The notes beneath the pieces are model-generated. The model was not told where the DNA came from. It saw nothing but the letters and a program-made list of their open reading frames with translations, and ran no database searches. From positions 1 through 64,000 of the forward strand of contig CANGNS010000020.1 in NCBI GenBank assembly GCA_947455465.1: DNA of 64,000 nt. Reading direction: 5' to 3'. Shown here piece by piece: positions 10,058 to 19,653 of the stretch (position 1 is its first letter; every line of letters begins with the position of its first letter). Both the position numbers and the translations under genes were made by a program. This DNA is from Comamonadaceae bacterium (GTDB lineage Bacteria; Pseudomonadota; Gammaproteobacteria; Burkholderiales; Burkholderiaceae_C).

Positions 10058-11173
10058 GTGAAGCACATTATAGGGGCCTTGCCCCCGGCCCCCGCCGACC
10101 CGCCTGCACCGGCCCTGGCCCCCTCGGCGCAGTGGCTCACTGTGGACGCAGAACAGGCCGACCAGCGTCTGGACAATTTCCTGATGCGCCACCTCAAAGG
10201 CGTGCCCAAAACCCATATTTACCGGATCATTCGCAGCGGCGAAGTGCGCGTCAACAAGGGCCGCGCCGGCGCCGACACCCGGGTGCAGGCCGGCGACGTG
10301 CTGCGCTTGCCGCCGGTGCGGGTCTCCGAGCGCGCCCAGGACAAAGCTGTGGCCATGGCCGAGCAATCGGCGCGTGGCGCGCCGGCCCGGGCTTTTGCGG
10401 TTTTGTACGAGGACGAGGCTTTTTTGGCGCTGGACAAACCCGCCGGGGTGGCCGTGCATGGCGGCTCGGGGGTGAGTTTTGGGGTCATCGAGCAGCTGCG
10501 CATGGCGCGCCCCGGTGCGCCCTTTTTGGAACTGGTGCACCGGTTGGACCGCGAAACCAGCGGCATCTTGCTGGTCGCCAAAAAGCGCAGCGCCCTCAAA
10601 AACCTGCAAGAGCAGTTCCGCCAGCGCCAGACCGGCAAGACCTACCTGGCCTTGGTGCTGGGCGACTGGCCTGCTAATAAAAAGGTGCTGGACAAGCCCC
10701 TGCACAAGTATGTAATAGATGGTCAGGCGGGCCAGCCCGACGGCGAGCGCCGCGTCAAGGTGGTCGGGCGCGAGGACCCCAACGGCATGCCCTCGGTCAC
10801 CCTGGTCAAGGTGCGGGCGCGCAGCCCGCAGGGCAGCGCCCAGCCTATGAGCCTGCTGGACGTGACCATCAAGACCGGGCGCACCCACCAAATCCGCGTC
10901 CACCTGGCCAGCGAAGGCATGGCTATCGCCGGTGACGATAAATACGGCGACTTTGAGCGCAACCGTGCGCTGGCGCGCGCCAGCGGCGAGGGCGCCTTAA
11001 AGCGCATGTTTTTGCACGCATGGCGCCTGCAAATCAGCCACCCGGTCAGCGGCGCACCGCTGGCGCTGCAAGCGCCGCTGGCGGCGGATTTGCTGCCGTT
11101 CTTGCGCCATGTCCTGCCCCAAGCGCCTGAAACGCTGACTGCCCAGGCGCCACTTCCCCCGCCTCTGGATTGA
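10058..11173 (+). CDS. rluC: Ribosomal large-subunit pseudouridine synthase RluC
   Basis: Makes pseudouridines in 23S rRNA. 371 aa with a GTG start. An N-terminal S4 RNA-binding domain (DQRLDNFLMRHLKGVPKTHI) is followed by the RluA-type catalytic domain with HRLDRETSG, whose Asp is the catalytic nucleophile, and the late motif GRTHQIRVHLAS. Divergent placement from rne is the standard arrangement in proteobacteria, which supports RluC rather than RluD. The Pro/Ala-rich tails at both ends look dispensable. Confidence 0.95.
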   Translation: MKHIIGALPPAPADPPAPALAPSAQWLTVDAEQADQRLDNFLMRHLKGVPKTHIYRIIRSGEVRVNKGRAGADTRVQAGDVLRLPPVRVSERAQDKAVAMAEQSARGAPARAFAVLYEDEAFLALDKPAGVAVHGGSGVSFGVIEQLRMARPGAPFLELVHRLDRETSGILLVAKKRSALKNLQEQFRQRQTGKTYLALVLGDWPANKKVLDKPLHKYVIDGQAGQPDGERRVKVVGREDPNGMPSVTLVKVRARSPQGSAQPMSLLDVTIKTGRTHQIRVHLASEGMAIAGDDKYGDFERNRALARASGEGALKRMFLHAWRLQISHPVSGAPLALQAPLAADLLPFLRHVLPQAPETLTAQAPLPPPLD

Positions 11174-11179
11174 TTGCTT

Positions 11180-11848
11180 ATGACTTTGGCCCGCCCCCGC
11201 CGCTTTGACCTGATCGCCTTTGATTGGGATGGCACTTTGTTTGATTCCACCGCCATCATCGTGCGCTCGATTCAAGGCGCGGTGCGCGATGTCGGCGGGC
11301 GCGTGCCAACCGACAAAGAGGCGGCCTACGTTATCGGCCTGGGCCTCGCGCAGGCCTTGGCCCATGCCGCGCCCGACGTGCCGCGCGAAAAATACCCGCA
11401 GCTCGGCGAGCGTTACCGCCACCACTATGGGCAACAACAAGACCAGATCACCCTTTTTGAAGGTGTGCTGGACATGCTGCACGAGCTCAAGGCGCGCCAA
11501 TACCTGCTGACCGTGGCCACCGGCAAGAGCCGCTGGGGCCTGGACCAGGCGCTGGCACATGTGGCCCTCAAGGACTTGTTTCATGCCAGCCGCACCGCCG
11601 ACGAGACGGCGGGCAAGCCGCACCCCCGCATGCTGCACGAGCTGATGGCCGAAACCGGTGTGCCTGCTGCGCGCACCCTGATGGTGGGCGACACCACGCA
11701 CGACCTGCAACTGGCCGCCAACGCCGGCTGCGCTAGCGTGGCGGTAAGCTACGGCGCCCACGATACGGCGGCACTGGCGGCTTTGCAGCCCCTGTACATC
11801 GCCCACTCCGCGCGAGACCTGCACGCCTGGTTACAAGAAAACGCCTGA
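11180..11848 (+). CDS. HAD-family phosphatase (Gph/PGP-like)
   Basis: 222-aa haloacid-dehalogenase hydrolase. Motif I is FDWDGTLFDS with the nucleophile Asp, motif II is TVATGKS, and motif IV is VGDTTHDLQLA. A helical cap lies between motifs I and II. The family includes phosphoglycolate phosphatase, and this gene commonly follows rluC in Burkholderiales, but the true substrate is uncertain. ATG 11180 is preferred over the TTG at 11174, which abuts the rluC stop. Confidence 0.88.
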   Translation: MTLARPRRFDLIAFDWDGTLFDSTAIIVRSIQGAVRDVGGRVPTDKEAAYVIGLGLAQALAHAAPDVPREKYPQLGERYRHHYGQQQDQITLFEGVLDMLHELKARQYLLTVATGKSRWGLDQALAHVALKDLFHASRTADETAGKPHPRMLHELMAETGVPAARTLMVGDTTHDLQLAANAGCASVAVSYGAHDTAALAALQPLYIAHSARDLHAWLQENA

Positions 11849-11964
11849 TCGCCGCTGCCCCAAAGGGACCCGGCTGAAAAAGTCGGGCCAAGATAGCCTT
11901 CTGCGCGCGCGGTATGCCCCTGGGCTGGCATACTGCCGCGCTACGCCAAACTGTGATTTTTTAT

Positions 11965-12999
11965 ATGACCGAGCCTGTTTTGAACGACCCCGCCGACCCC
12001 AGCCGCGCCCCTGCCGGCGTTGAAGCGGCGGGCCCCGCAGCTGCGGCCACGCCGACGCCCGGTGCGCCGGCCACACCCTGGGAGCGCAAGGTGCTCGAGC
12101 AATGGATGCAGGGCCAACTGGCCGAGCAACGCGCGGCCCGTCGCTGGAAATACGGTATGCGCCTGGCCTGGTTGCTGTTTTTGGCCGCACTGGTCTGGCT
12201 GGGCATGGACCGCAATGGCATGCACAGCAGCGATGTCAGCCATCCGCACACGGCCATGGTCGAGGTCAAGGGCGAAATCGCCTCGGGCGGCGAGGCCAGC
12301 GCCGAGGTCATCGTCTCCGCCATACGCAACGCGTTTGAGGATGAAGGCGCCCAGGCGGTCGTCTTGCTGATCAACTCGCCCGGCGGCAGCCCGGTGCAGG
12401 CGGGCATCATCAATGACGAGATCCGCCGGCTTAAAGAAATCCACAAAAAGCCCGTCTACGTGGTGGTGGAAGAAACCTGCGCCTCAGCGGCCTACTACAT
12501 CGCCGTGGCCGCAGACCAAATTTATGTCGACAAGGCCAGCGTCGTGGGCTCGATTGGTGTTTTGATGGACGGCTTTGGCTTTACCGGCCTGATGGACAAA
12601 CTCGGCGTGGAGCGCCGCCTGATGACGGCCGGCCAAAACAAAGGCTTTTTGGACCCTTTCAGCCCGCAAACCGAAAAGCAAAAAGAGTTTGCCCAGGCCA
12701 TGCTCAACCAAATTCACCAGCAATTTATTGGCGCGGTCAAAGCGGGGCGCGGTGAGCGGCTCAAAGAAACCCCTGAGACCTTTAGCGGCTTGTTTTGGAC
12801 GGGTGACCAGGCCATCAAGCTTGGACTCGCTGACCATTTAGGCAACCTCGATTTTGTGGCCCGCGAAGTGGTCAAAGCTCCCGACATCATCGATTACACC
12901 CGCCGCGACAACGTGGCCGAGCGCCTGGTCAAGCGCTTTGGCGCCTCCATGGGTGAGTCATTGGCGCTGGCGTTGCGCCACGCGCCGGCGCTGCGCTAG
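11965..12999 (+). CDS. S49-family signal peptide peptidase (SppA-like)
   Basis: 344-aa inner-membrane serine protease that degrades cleaved signal peptides or membrane-derived fragments. After a Pro/Ala-rich cytoplasmic N-terminus comes one membrane span (about 66-82). The ClpP/crotonase-like fold follows, with LLINSPGGSP, VVEETCASAAYYIA (Ser nucleophile region) and VGSIGVLMDGFGF. It is the short, single-domain type found in bacteria. ATG 11965 was chosen because upstream in-frame residues look non-coding. A Rieske ferredoxin gene often lies between the HAD gene and this one in relatives; here only 116 bp separate them. Confidence 0.92.
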   Translation: MTEPVLNDPADPSRAPAGVEAAGPAAAATPTPGAPATPWERKVLEQWMQGQLAEQRAARRWKYGMRLAWLLFLAALVWLGMDRNGMHSSDVSHPHTAMVEVKGEIASGGEASAEVIVSAIRNAFEDEGAQAVVLLINSPGGSPVQAGIINDEIRRLKEIHKKPVYVVVEETCASAAYYIAVAADQIYVDKASVVGSIGVLMDGFGFTGLMDKLGVERRLMTAGQNKGFLDPFSPQTEKQKEFAQAMLNQIHQQFIGAVKAGRGERLKETPETFSGLFWTGDQAIKLGLADHLGNLDFVAREVVKAPDIIDYTRRDNVAERLVKRFGASMGESLALALRHAPALR

Positions 13000-13008
13000 G
13001 CCGGCTTT

Positions 13009-13788
13009 CTAGGGGCCGATGGCAAACACGGCAGGTGTTTGCTTGTCCAGCGCCCAGCGGCGCTGGCGCCAGGTGGTGATGTCGGCACTGTGGTGCTGGG
13101 CCGAAGGCAGGCTCAAGCCCATAGACACGGACAGACGCGTGCTTGGCTGCATCACTTGCAGCAAGGTCTCCAGCAGCGCCTCGTTGCGGTAAGGCGTTTC
13201 AATAAAGATTTGGGTTTGGCCGGTTTTGAGCGCCAGTGCTTCCAACGCCTTGAGGCGCTGGCCACGCTCGCTGGCCTCGCTGGGCACGTAGCCCACGAAC
13301 GCAAAGCTTTGCCCATTGAGCCCGCTCGCCGCCAAAGCCAGCATCAGCGAGATCGGCCCCACCAGCGGCACCACAGCGATGCCCAGCGCGTGCGCGGCCC
13401 GCACCACCGAGGCGCCCGGATCGGCGATCGCGGGCATGCCCGCCTCGCTCAGTAAACCCATGGCCTGGCCTTGCAGCGCCGGGGCGAGCAGGGCGCGGGC
13501 GTCAAACTGGCGATCGCCTTTTTTGTGCACCTCGCGCGGCAACTCTTGCAGCGCTTGGGCTTGTATCGGGGTGTGCAGCGGGCAGACTTCGCCCACCCGC
13601 TTGAGAAAAGCGCGCGCCGATTTGGCGTTCTCGCACACCCAAAATGACAAGGCTGCCGCCTGGGTAATGGTGCTCAGGGGCAGTGTTTCGCTAAGGGCCG
13701 CGCTGGTGTCGCAGCCAAAATCGAGCGGCGTGGGCACCAGATACAAGGCCCCTGCCGCCTTCCCGGCCGAAAGCGCGTCGTGGCTCAT
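13009..13788 (-). CDS. SAM-dependent methyltransferase, tetrapyrrole-methylase fold (RsmI-like paralogue)
   Basis: 259 aa. It begins GALYLVPTPLDFG and contains GLLSEAGMPAIADPGA, VVPLVGPISLMLALAASGLNGQ and IFIETPYRN, the pattern of the RsmI branch of the tetrapyrrole methylase fold, which 2'-O-methylates C1402 of 16S rRNA. The N-terminal motif differs from classical RsmI (LYVVATPIGN), so it is probably a paralogue with an undefined RNA or small-molecule substrate. Its ATG overlaps the maf stop by 4 bp, implying co-translation. Confidence 0.85.
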   Translation of the reverse strand: MSHDALSAGKAAGALYLVPTPLDFGCDTSAALSETLPLSTITQAAALSFWVCENAKSARAFLKRVGEVCPLHTPIQAQALQELPREVHKKGDRQFDARALLAPALQGQAMGLLSEAGMPAIADPGASVVRAAHALGIAVVPLVGPISLMLALAASGLNGQSFAFVGYVPSEASERGQRLKALEALALKTGQTQIFIETPYRNEALLETLLQVMQPSTRLSVSMGLSLPSAQHHSADITTWRQRRWALDKQTPAVFAIGP

Positions 13789-14387
13789 GGCGCGCCCAGC
13801 ACCGCGATGCCCGCTTTTTGCAGCAAGGCCGCCAGGCGGATCAAGGGCAGGCCGATGAGGGCGGTCGGGTCGTCGTTGTCGATGCGCTCCATCAGCGCAA
13901 TACCCAGGCCTTCGCTTTTGACGCTGCCGGCGCAGTCGTAGGGTTGTTCGCTGCGCAGGTAGTAATCGAACTCGGCGTCACTGGCGTCGCGGTACACCAC
14001 GCGTACCGGCGCCAAGACTTCTGCACAAAAACCGCTTTCTAGGCAAAGCACCGCTATCGCGGTTTGGAACACCACGGTTTGCCCCCGCATGGCGCGCAGT
14101 TGTTCCCTGGCCTTGGCATAGCCGCCCGGTTTGCCCAGCGCTTGGCCATGCAAGTCGGCCACCTGGTCGCAGCCAATCACCACGCTGGCCGGCGCGCGCG
14201 CCGCCACCGCCTGGGCTTTGGCCAGCGCCAAACGACTGGCCAGCGCGGCCGGTGCTTCGCCGGGTAGCACGCGCTCGTCCACGCCGGGCGCTTGCACCGA
14301 AAAAGGAATGCGCAGACGCTCGAGCAACTGGCGGCGGTAGGCGGAGGTGGAGCCAAGAATCAGGGGGCGGGAAGGGCGCGCTGTCAT
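13785..14387 (-). CDS. maf: Maf-family nucleoside triphosphate pyrophosphatase
   Basis: 200-aa house-cleaning enzyme that hydrolyses non-canonical nucleotides. It begins LILGSTSAYRRQLLERLRIPF with the LxSxSxxR-like loop, and carries GVDER, VIGCDQVADL with the key acidic residue, and KPGGYAKAREQL. YceF-type Maf proteins prefer 7-methyl-GTP, and proximity to yceD/rpmF fits the YceF branch. It is first in a two-gene unit with the methylase and is divergent from yceD with only 25 bp between. Confidence 0.92.
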   Translation of the reverse strand: MTARPSRPLILGSTSAYRRQLLERLRIPFSVQAPGVDERVLPGEAPAALASRLALAKAQAVAARAPASVVIGCDQVADLHGQALGKPGGYAKAREQLRAMRGQTVVFQTAIAVLCLESGFCAEVLAPVRVVYRDASDAEFDYYLRSEQPYDCAGSVKSEGLGIALMERIDNDDPTALIGLPLIRLAALLQKAGIAVLGAP

Positions 14388-14412
14388 GGCCTGATTCTCT
14401 TACACTGCGCCG

Positions 14413-14955
14413 ATGACCCGTTTGACCCACCCCCGCAGCGTTTCTATTGCCGAGCTGACCCGCAGCACCAGCGCCTGGCAGGGCCAGAGCCCTTTGGCAG
14501 ATTTTGAGCGCTTGGCGCTAGAGCCCGTGCATCCCCAGCCCGATACGGTCGTGGCCTTTGAGGCCCACGGCAGCCAGCGGCCCGACGCCTCGGGTGCCTT
14601 GGCGCCGTGGCTGCGCCTGCAAGGGCAGGTGCGACTGGCCTTGCTGTGCCAGCGCTGCCTGGCGCCGGTCGACGTTGAGGTGGCCTTTGACCGGGAGTTC
14701 CGTTTTGTCGCCACCGAAGAGGAGGCGCAAGCCCAGGACGACGAAAGCGAGGAGGACGTGCTGGTCAGTTCGCCGCACTTTGATCTGCTGACCTTGGCCG
14801 AAGATGAGTTTTTGATGGCTGTTCCGGTGGCGCCCAAGCACACGAAATGCCCGCAAGACCTGCCGTTTTCGGCCGCTGACGCCGATTTCGAGGCTGACGA
14901 GCCCGCGCCACACCCGTTTGCCAAGCTGGCACAACTCAAAACGCCCAAATCCTAG
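14413..14955 (+). CDS. yceD: YceD (DUF177) 23S rRNA accumulation protein
   Basis: 180-aa YceD/DUF177 protein, needed for normal 23S rRNA accumulation in studied bacteria. The conserved core LLCQRCLAPVDVEV is followed by an acidic stretch (EEEAQAQDDESEED) and the LLTLAEDEFLMAVPVAPKH segment, with a final Cys-Pro. Its position directly before rpmF is the classical arrangement. Four Cys/His-rich positions could bind metal, but this is not established. Confidence 0.92.
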   Translation: MTRLTHPRSVSIAELTRSTSAWQGQSPLADFERLALEPVHPQPDTVVAFEAHGSQRPDASGALAPWLRLQGQVRLALLCQRCLAPVDVEVAFDREFRFVATEEEAQAQDDESEEDVLVSSPHFDLLTLAEDEFLMAVPVAPKHTKCPQDLPFSAADADFEADEPAPHPFAKLAQLKTPKS

Positions 14956-14981
14956 GGCAGCTTAGCCCGCTCGGCTGCGGC

Positions 14982-14987
14982 TATAAT
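14982..14987 (+). promoter_or_regulatory. -10 box of probable rpmF promoter
   Basis: A perfect TATAAT lies between yceD and rpmF, about 105 nt before the rpmF ATG. No good -35 is visible at 16-18 nt, so strength is uncertain. The short leader contains a GCTGG/CCAGC stem. It would separate rpmF-plsX-fab expression from yceD. Confidence 0.45.
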
Positions 14988-15091
14988 AGAGGGCTTGGCG
15001 TGCTGGACAGTCCTGCAATGCCAGCTTGATTAACCGATTCTTTACCGATCACGCAGCCCTCGCGGTTGCCCTACTTGACCAGGAGCCGACC

Positions 15092-15274
15092 ATGGCAGTT
15101 CAGCAAAACAAAAAATCTCCTTCCAAGCGCGGTATGCACCGTTCGCACAACGCCCTGGTCGTACCCGGCATCGCCGTGGAGCCCACCACTGGCGAAATTC
15201 ACCTGCGCCACCACATCAGCCCGACTGGGTTTTACCGTGGTCGCAAAGTCATCAAGACCAAGTCCGAAGCCTAA
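15092..15274 (+). CDS. rpmF: 50S ribosomal protein L32
   Basis: 60-aa ribosomal protein, standard length. It begins [20 protein letters not shown] and contains [18 protein letters not shown]; both are L32 signatures. An AGGAG ribosome site lies 6 nt before the ATG at 15092. No zinc-binding Cys pair is present (the Cys-less form). The neighbourhood yceD-rpmF-plsX is conserved across proteobacteria. Confidence 0.98.
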   Translation: MAVQQNKKSPSKRGMHRSHNALVVPGIAVEPTTGEIHLRHHISPTGFYRGRKVIKTKSEA

Positions 15275-15291
15275 AAAGCCTTTTCGGCATG

Positions 15292-15331
15292 AAGCCCGAA
15301 GCTGCATCGTGTGTGGCCTCGGGCTTTTTTC
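15292..15331 (+). terminator. Intrinsic terminator between rpmF and plsX
   Basis: An 8-bp stem AAGCCCGA/TCGGGCTT with a 19-nt loop is followed by six T. Placed 17 bp after the rpmF stop, it probably lets L32 be made in excess of the downstream fatty-acid enzymes by partial termination. Confidence 0.7.
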
Positions 15332-15362
15332 TTGCCGAAAAACCCGGTAGCGTCAGCAGACA

Positions 15363-16415
15363 ATGGCATTGGCACGCGGCATGATTACCATCGCGGTTGA
15401 TTGCATGGGCGGGGATTTTGGTCCTTCGGTCACTTTGCCCGCGTGCCAAGCTTTTCTGGACCAATATCCCCATGCCGAGCTGGTGCTGGTCGGTCGCACG
15501 GAGCAGTTGGCCCGTTTTTCTCACCCCCGCGCCCGCATCCTGGCCGCCAGCGAGGTGGTGGAAATGGACGATCCCCTAGAAATCGCGCTGCGCAAGAAAA
15601 AAGACTCGTCCATGCGCCTGGCTATCGAGCAGGTGCGTGACGGCCAGGCCCAGGCCGCTGTCTCGGCTGGCAATACCGGCGCCCTGATGGCCATTGCCCG
15701 CTACCTGCTCAAAACCCTGGACGGTATCGAACGGCCAGCGCTGGCGGGCCAAATTCCGAATGCTTTGGGTGGCGCTACCACAGTGCTCGATTTGGGCGCC
15801 AATGTCGACTGCACTGCTTTGCATCTGCTGCAATTTGCCGTCATGGGCTCGGCGCTGGTGTCGGTGACCGCCAATGTGCCTGCGCCCTCGGTGGGCCTGC
15901 TCAATATCGGCGCCGAAGTGATCAAGGGCAACGAGACCATCAAAGAAACCGGCGACTTGCTGCGCGCTGCCGCCGCCTCGGGCGACCTTAATTTTTTTGG
16001 CAACGTGGAAGGCAATGACATCTTCAAAGGCACCGTGGACCTGATCGTCTGCGATGGCTTTGTGGGCAATGTGGCGCTCAAGACCAGCGAAGGCTTGGCC
16101 GGCATGATTGTGGGCTTCCTGAAAGAAGAATTTGGCCGCAACTGGCTGACCAAGCTAGCTGCGCTGGCCTCCATCTCGGTGCTAGGCGCCTTGAAGCGGC
16201 GCATAGACCACCGGCGCTACAACGGTGTGGCCTTGCTGGGTTTGCGCGGCCTGGTGTTTAAAAGCCACGGTTCGGCCGACGTTTTGGCCTTCTCCAGCGC
16301 CCTGGCCCGGGCGTATGATGCAGTGGAAAATGATTTGCTGGAGCGTGTGCGTACACGCATTGCGCATGCAGCGCCGCTGCTTACCGCGCAAACCCCGTCG
16401 CCAGCAGGCTTGTAA
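15363..16415 (+). CDS. plsX: Phosphate acyltransferase PlsX
   Basis: 350 aa. Converts acyl-ACP plus phosphate to acyl phosphate for phospholipid synthesis. The family start [14 protein letters not shown] is clear, followed by [22 protein letters not shown] and [18 protein letters not shown] 15363 gives [13 protein letters not shown], and ATG 15381 would give the more usual MITIAVD. Neither has a strong ribosome site, so the start is uncertain by six residues. It leads the plsX-fabH-fabD-fabG-acpP-fabF cluster. Confidence 0.96.
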   Translation: MALARGMITIAVDCMGGDFGPSVTLPACQAFLDQYPHAELVLVGRTEQLARFSHPRARILAASEVVEMDDPLEIALRKKKDSSMRLAIEQVRDGQAQAAVSAGNTGALMAIARYLLKTLDGIERPALAGQIPNALGGATTVLDLGANVDCTALHLLQFAVMGSALVSVTANVPAPSVGLLNIGAEVIKGNETIKETGDLLRAAAASGDLNFFGNVEGNDIFKGTVDLIVCDGFVGNVALKTSEGLAGMIVGFLKEEFGRNWLTKLAALASISVLGALKRRIDHRRYNGVALLGLRGLVFKSHGSADVLAFSSALARAYDAVENDLLERVRTRIAHAAPLLTAQTPSPAGL

Positions 16416-16436
16416 TTTGGTTTTGTAGTCGCGTTC

Positions 16437-17414
16437 ATGAGCAGATATTCACGTATTTCCGGAACCGGAAGCTATCTCCCGCCCCGCCGCCTGAGCAATG
16501 ATGATTTGGTCGCCCAACTTGCGGCCACCGGCATCGAGACCTCGGACGCCTGGATCCAAGAGCGCAGCGGCATCAGCGCGCGCCATTTTGCCGACGAGGG
16601 CGTTTTTTGCAGCGACATGGCCTTGCAGGCCTGCCAATCGGCGCTGCAAGCGGCCGGTCGCACGGCCGCCGATGTGGACCTGATCATCGTCGCCACCTCC
16701 ACGCCGGACATGGTTTTCCCCTCGACCGCCTGCATTTTGCAAGGCAAGCTGGGCGCCACCGGCGGCGCGGCATTTGATGTGCAAGCGGTGTGCAGCGGCT
16801 TTGTGTACGCCCTGACGGTGGCCGATTCGCTTATCAAATCAGGCACGGCGCGTTGCGCGCTGGTGGTGGGGGCGGAGATTTTTTCCCGCATTCTGGATTT
16901 CACGGACCGCACGACCTGCGTGCTTTTTGGCGACGGCGCTGGCGCTGTGGTCCTGGAGGCGTCCGATACGCCCGGCATTTTGGCCAGCGATTTGCACGCT
17001 GATGGCCGCCATGTGGATATTTTGTGCGTTCCTGGCCATGTGCACGGTGGCGCTATTTCTGGCGTGCCTTTGCTCAAAATGGCCGGCCAGGCCGTCTTTA
17101 AGCTGGCTGTCGGCGTGCTCGAAGAGGCGGCACACGCGGTGCTCAACAAGGCCGGTAAAACTGAAGCCGATATCGACTGGCTGGTGCCGCACCAGGCCAA
17201 TATCCGCATCATGCAAAGCACGGCCAAAAAGCTCAAGCTGTCGATGGACAAAGTCATGGTGACGGTCGATCAGCACGGCAACACCTCGGCCGCCTCCATT
17301 CCGCTGGCCTTGGACGCCGGCGTTCGCGCCGGGCGCATTCGGCCCGGACAGACGCTGCTGCTCGAGGGCGTAGGCGGCGGCTTTACCTGGGGCGCGGTGC
17401 TGCTGACCTTGTAG
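16437..17414 (+). CDS. fabH: 3-oxoacyl-ACP synthase III (KAS III)
   Basis: 325 aa. Condenses acetyl-CoA with malonyl-ACP to start fatty-acid elongation. The catalytic triad is visible: Cys in QAVCSGF, His in VPHQANIRI and Asn in [20 protein letters not shown] at the C-terminus is typical. The gene lies 21 bp after plsX. Confidence 0.97.
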   Translation: MSRYSRISGTGSYLPPRRLSNDDLVAQLAATGIETSDAWIQERSGISARHFADEGVFCSDMALQACQSALQAAGRTAADVDLIIVATSTPDMVFPSTACILQGKLGATGGAAFDVQAVCSGFVYALTVADSLIKSGTARCALVVGAEIFSRILDFTDRTTCVLFGDGAGAVVLEASDTPGILASDLHADGRHVDILCVPGHVHGGAISGVPLLKMAGQAVFKLAVGVLEEAAHAVLNKAGKTEADIDWLVPHQANIRIMQSTAKKLKLSMDKVMVTVDQHGNTSAASIPLALDAGVRAGRIRPGQTLLLEGVGGGFTWGAVLLTL

Positions 17415-17471
17415 GCCAGCACTGGCGCATGCTTTTTGTATTTCTCTGACGTTTCTTACTGACGTTTTGCC

Positions 17472-18422
17472 ATGAAACCTTTTGCTTTTGTATTTCCCGG
17501 GCAGGGCTCGCAGTCGGTGGGCATGCTCGACGCCTGGGGTACGCACCCGGCCGTGCGCCAAGCCCTGTCCGAGGCTTCGGATGCCCTGGGTGAAGACCTG
17601 GGCTCCCTGATCGCCCAGGGCCCCAAAGAGGCACTGGCCCTGACCACCAACACCCAGCCGGTGATGCTGGTCGCGGGCGTGGCGGCCTACCGCGTCTGGA
17701 TGGCTGAGGTGGGCGTGGCCCCGCAGGTGGTCGCCGGCCATTCACTGGGTGAATATGCGGCGTTGGTGGCTGCCGGTTCCCTCACCTTGGCCCAGGCTGC
17801 GCCTTTGGTGCGCCTGCGCGCCCAGGCCATGCAAGAGGCCGTGCCCGTGGGCATGGGCGCCATGGCGGCGATTTTGGGCATGGAGCCTGAGCGTGTGGCG
17901 GCGCTGTGCCAAGAGATCAGCGCGAGCTTGGATCCCCAAAGTGGCGAAGTGGTCGAGGCGGCCAACTTCAACGACAGCGCGCAAACCGTGATTTCCGGCA
18001 GCAAAGCCGCCGTCGAGCGCGCCTGCGAGCTGCTCAAGGCGCAGGGCGCCAAGCGCGCGCTGCTCTTGCCGGTGTCGGCACCTTTTCATTGCGCGCTGAT
18101 GCGCCCGGCCGCCGACAAGCTGGCCCAGCACCTGGCGCAAGTGGATTTGCAGCCACCGGCCATCGCCCTCATCAACAATATCGACGTCGCGGTAGAAACC
18201 GACCCCGCGCGCATCCGTGACGCCTTGTACCGCCAGGCGTTCGGCCCGGTGCGCTGGGTGCAGACGGTGCAGGCCATCAAGGCGCGCGGCCTGGAACACT
18301 TGGTGGAGTGCGGCCCGGGCAAGGTGCTGGCCGGCATGGTCAAGCGCATCGAGCCGGCCATGACGGCCTTGGCGGTTTTTGATCCGGTCTCGCTGGCCGA
18401 CACACAGGCGCAACTGGCATGA
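17472..18422 (+). CDS. fabD: Malonyl-CoA:ACP transacylase
   Basis: 316 aa. Loads malonyl groups onto ACP. It begins FAFVFPGQGSQSVGML and contains the nucleophile motif GHSLGEYAAL. It also carries QTVISGSKAAVERA and LPVSAPFHCALM with the catalytic His, and ends with VECGPGKVLAGM. Its stop overlaps the fabG start by 4 bp. Confidence 0.98.
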   Translation: MKPFAFVFPGQGSQSVGMLDAWGTHPAVRQALSEASDALGEDLGSLIAQGPKEALALTTNTQPVMLVAGVAAYRVWMAEVGVAPQVVAGHSLGEYAALVAAGSLTLAQAAPLVRLRAQAMQEAVPVGMGAMAAILGMEPERVAALCQEISASLDPQSGEVVEAANFNDSAQTVISGSKAAVERACELLKAQGAKRALLLPVSAPFHCALMRPAADKLAQHLAQVDLQPPAIALINNIDVAVETDPARIRDALYRQAFGPVRWVQTVQAIKARGLEHLVECGPGKVLAGMVKRIEPAMTALAVFDPVSLADTQAQLA

Positions 18423-19165
18423 CAACGATCGAATTTGCAGGACAAGTGGCGCTGGTTACCGGCGCTTCGCGGGGCATTGGCGCGGCCATCGCCCTCGAAT
18501 TGGCGCGCAAGGGCTTGCGCGTAATCGGCACGGCCACCTCCGAGGCGGGCGCAGCCAGCATCACCCAGGTGCTGAGCGGCTTTGATGGCTGCGCGGGGCG
18601 CGTGCTCAACGTGACCGATGGCGCCGCCGTCGAGGCCCTGGTTGATGCGGTCGTGAAGGAATGGGGCGGCCTGCAGGTGCTGGTCAACAATGCCGGCATC
18701 ACCCGCGACACCCTGGCCATGCGCATGAAAGACGAGGATTGGGACGCCGTGATCGACGCCAACCTCAAGGGCGTTTTCCGCATGAGCCGCGCGGTGATGC
18801 GCACCATGATGAAGCAGCGCTATGGCCGCATCATCAACATCACCTCGGTGGTCGGCGCCTCGGGCAACCCCGGCCAGGCCAATTACGCGGCCGCCAAAGC
18901 CGGCGTCGCTGGCATGACGCGGGCCCTGGCGCGCGAGCTCGGTTCCCGCCAAATTACCGTCAATTGCGTCGCTCCGGGCTTTATCGCAACCGATATGACG
19001 GCAGCGCTTAGTCAGGAGCAGCAAAATGCGCTGTTGGGGCAAATTCCGCTAGGTCACCTCGGGCAGGTGGCCGATGTGGCCCACGCGGTGGCGTATTTGG
19101 CCTCGCCCCAGGCGGGCTATGTGACGGGCCAGGAGCTGCATGTCAACGGCGGCATGCACATGTAA
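18419..19165 (+). CDS. fabG: 3-oxoacyl-ACP reductase
   Basis: 248-aa NADPH-dependent short-chain dehydrogenase that reduces beta-ketoacyl-ACP. The nucleotide-binding motif is TGASRGIGAAIA, with NNAGITRD, catalytic Ser in ITSVVGASG and YAAAKAG with Tyr/Lys. The C-terminal GQELHVNGGMHM is the FabG signature. It is translationally coupled to fabD. Confidence 0.98.
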   Translation: MTTIEFAGQVALVTGASRGIGAAIALELARKGLRVIGTATSEAGAASITQVLSGFDGCAGRVLNVTDGAAVEALVDAVVKEWGGLQVLVNNAGITRDTLAMRMKDEDWDAVIDANLKGVFRMSRAVMRTMMKQRYGRIINITSVVGASGNPGQANYAAAKAGVAGMTRALARELGSRQITVNCVAPGFIATDMTAALSQEQQNALLGQIPLGHLGQVADVAHAVAYLASPQAGYVTGQELHVNGGMHM

Positions 19166-19236
19166 AGTAGTATGTGGTTTCGTGCCTTTGTGTCCGTGGG
19201 GCGGCCGGCGGGTAAAACTGTGTTTTGCGCTGGTAA

Positions 19237-19512
<276 letters not shown>

Positions 19513-19653
19513 GCGGCCTTGGGGCCACGCGCAGTCCCGGCGGCTGCGGGTGGCTTGTCATGTGCCGGGCAGGGCGCCGGGATTGCGATGCAGTTGCGTC
19601 CCTTGCCGCTGGCACATCCGTTTTCTTTGAAGTACGTTTGAACGCAGGTGCTT

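Noticed and set aside
9670..10677. 335-codon plus-strand frame covering the rne-rluC interval
   Set aside because: It runs out of frame into rluC, and its translation is low-complexity Arg/Gly/Pro without a start signal.
11911..11934. Regulatory hairpin GTATGCC/GGCATAC before the S49 peptidase gene
   Set aside because: Only a 7-bp stem with no T-run and no link to a known element; could be chance.
19513..19653. Terminator between acpP and fabF
   Set aside because: An AAGGCC/GGCCTT stem overlaps the acpP stop but is followed by G-rich sequence, not T.
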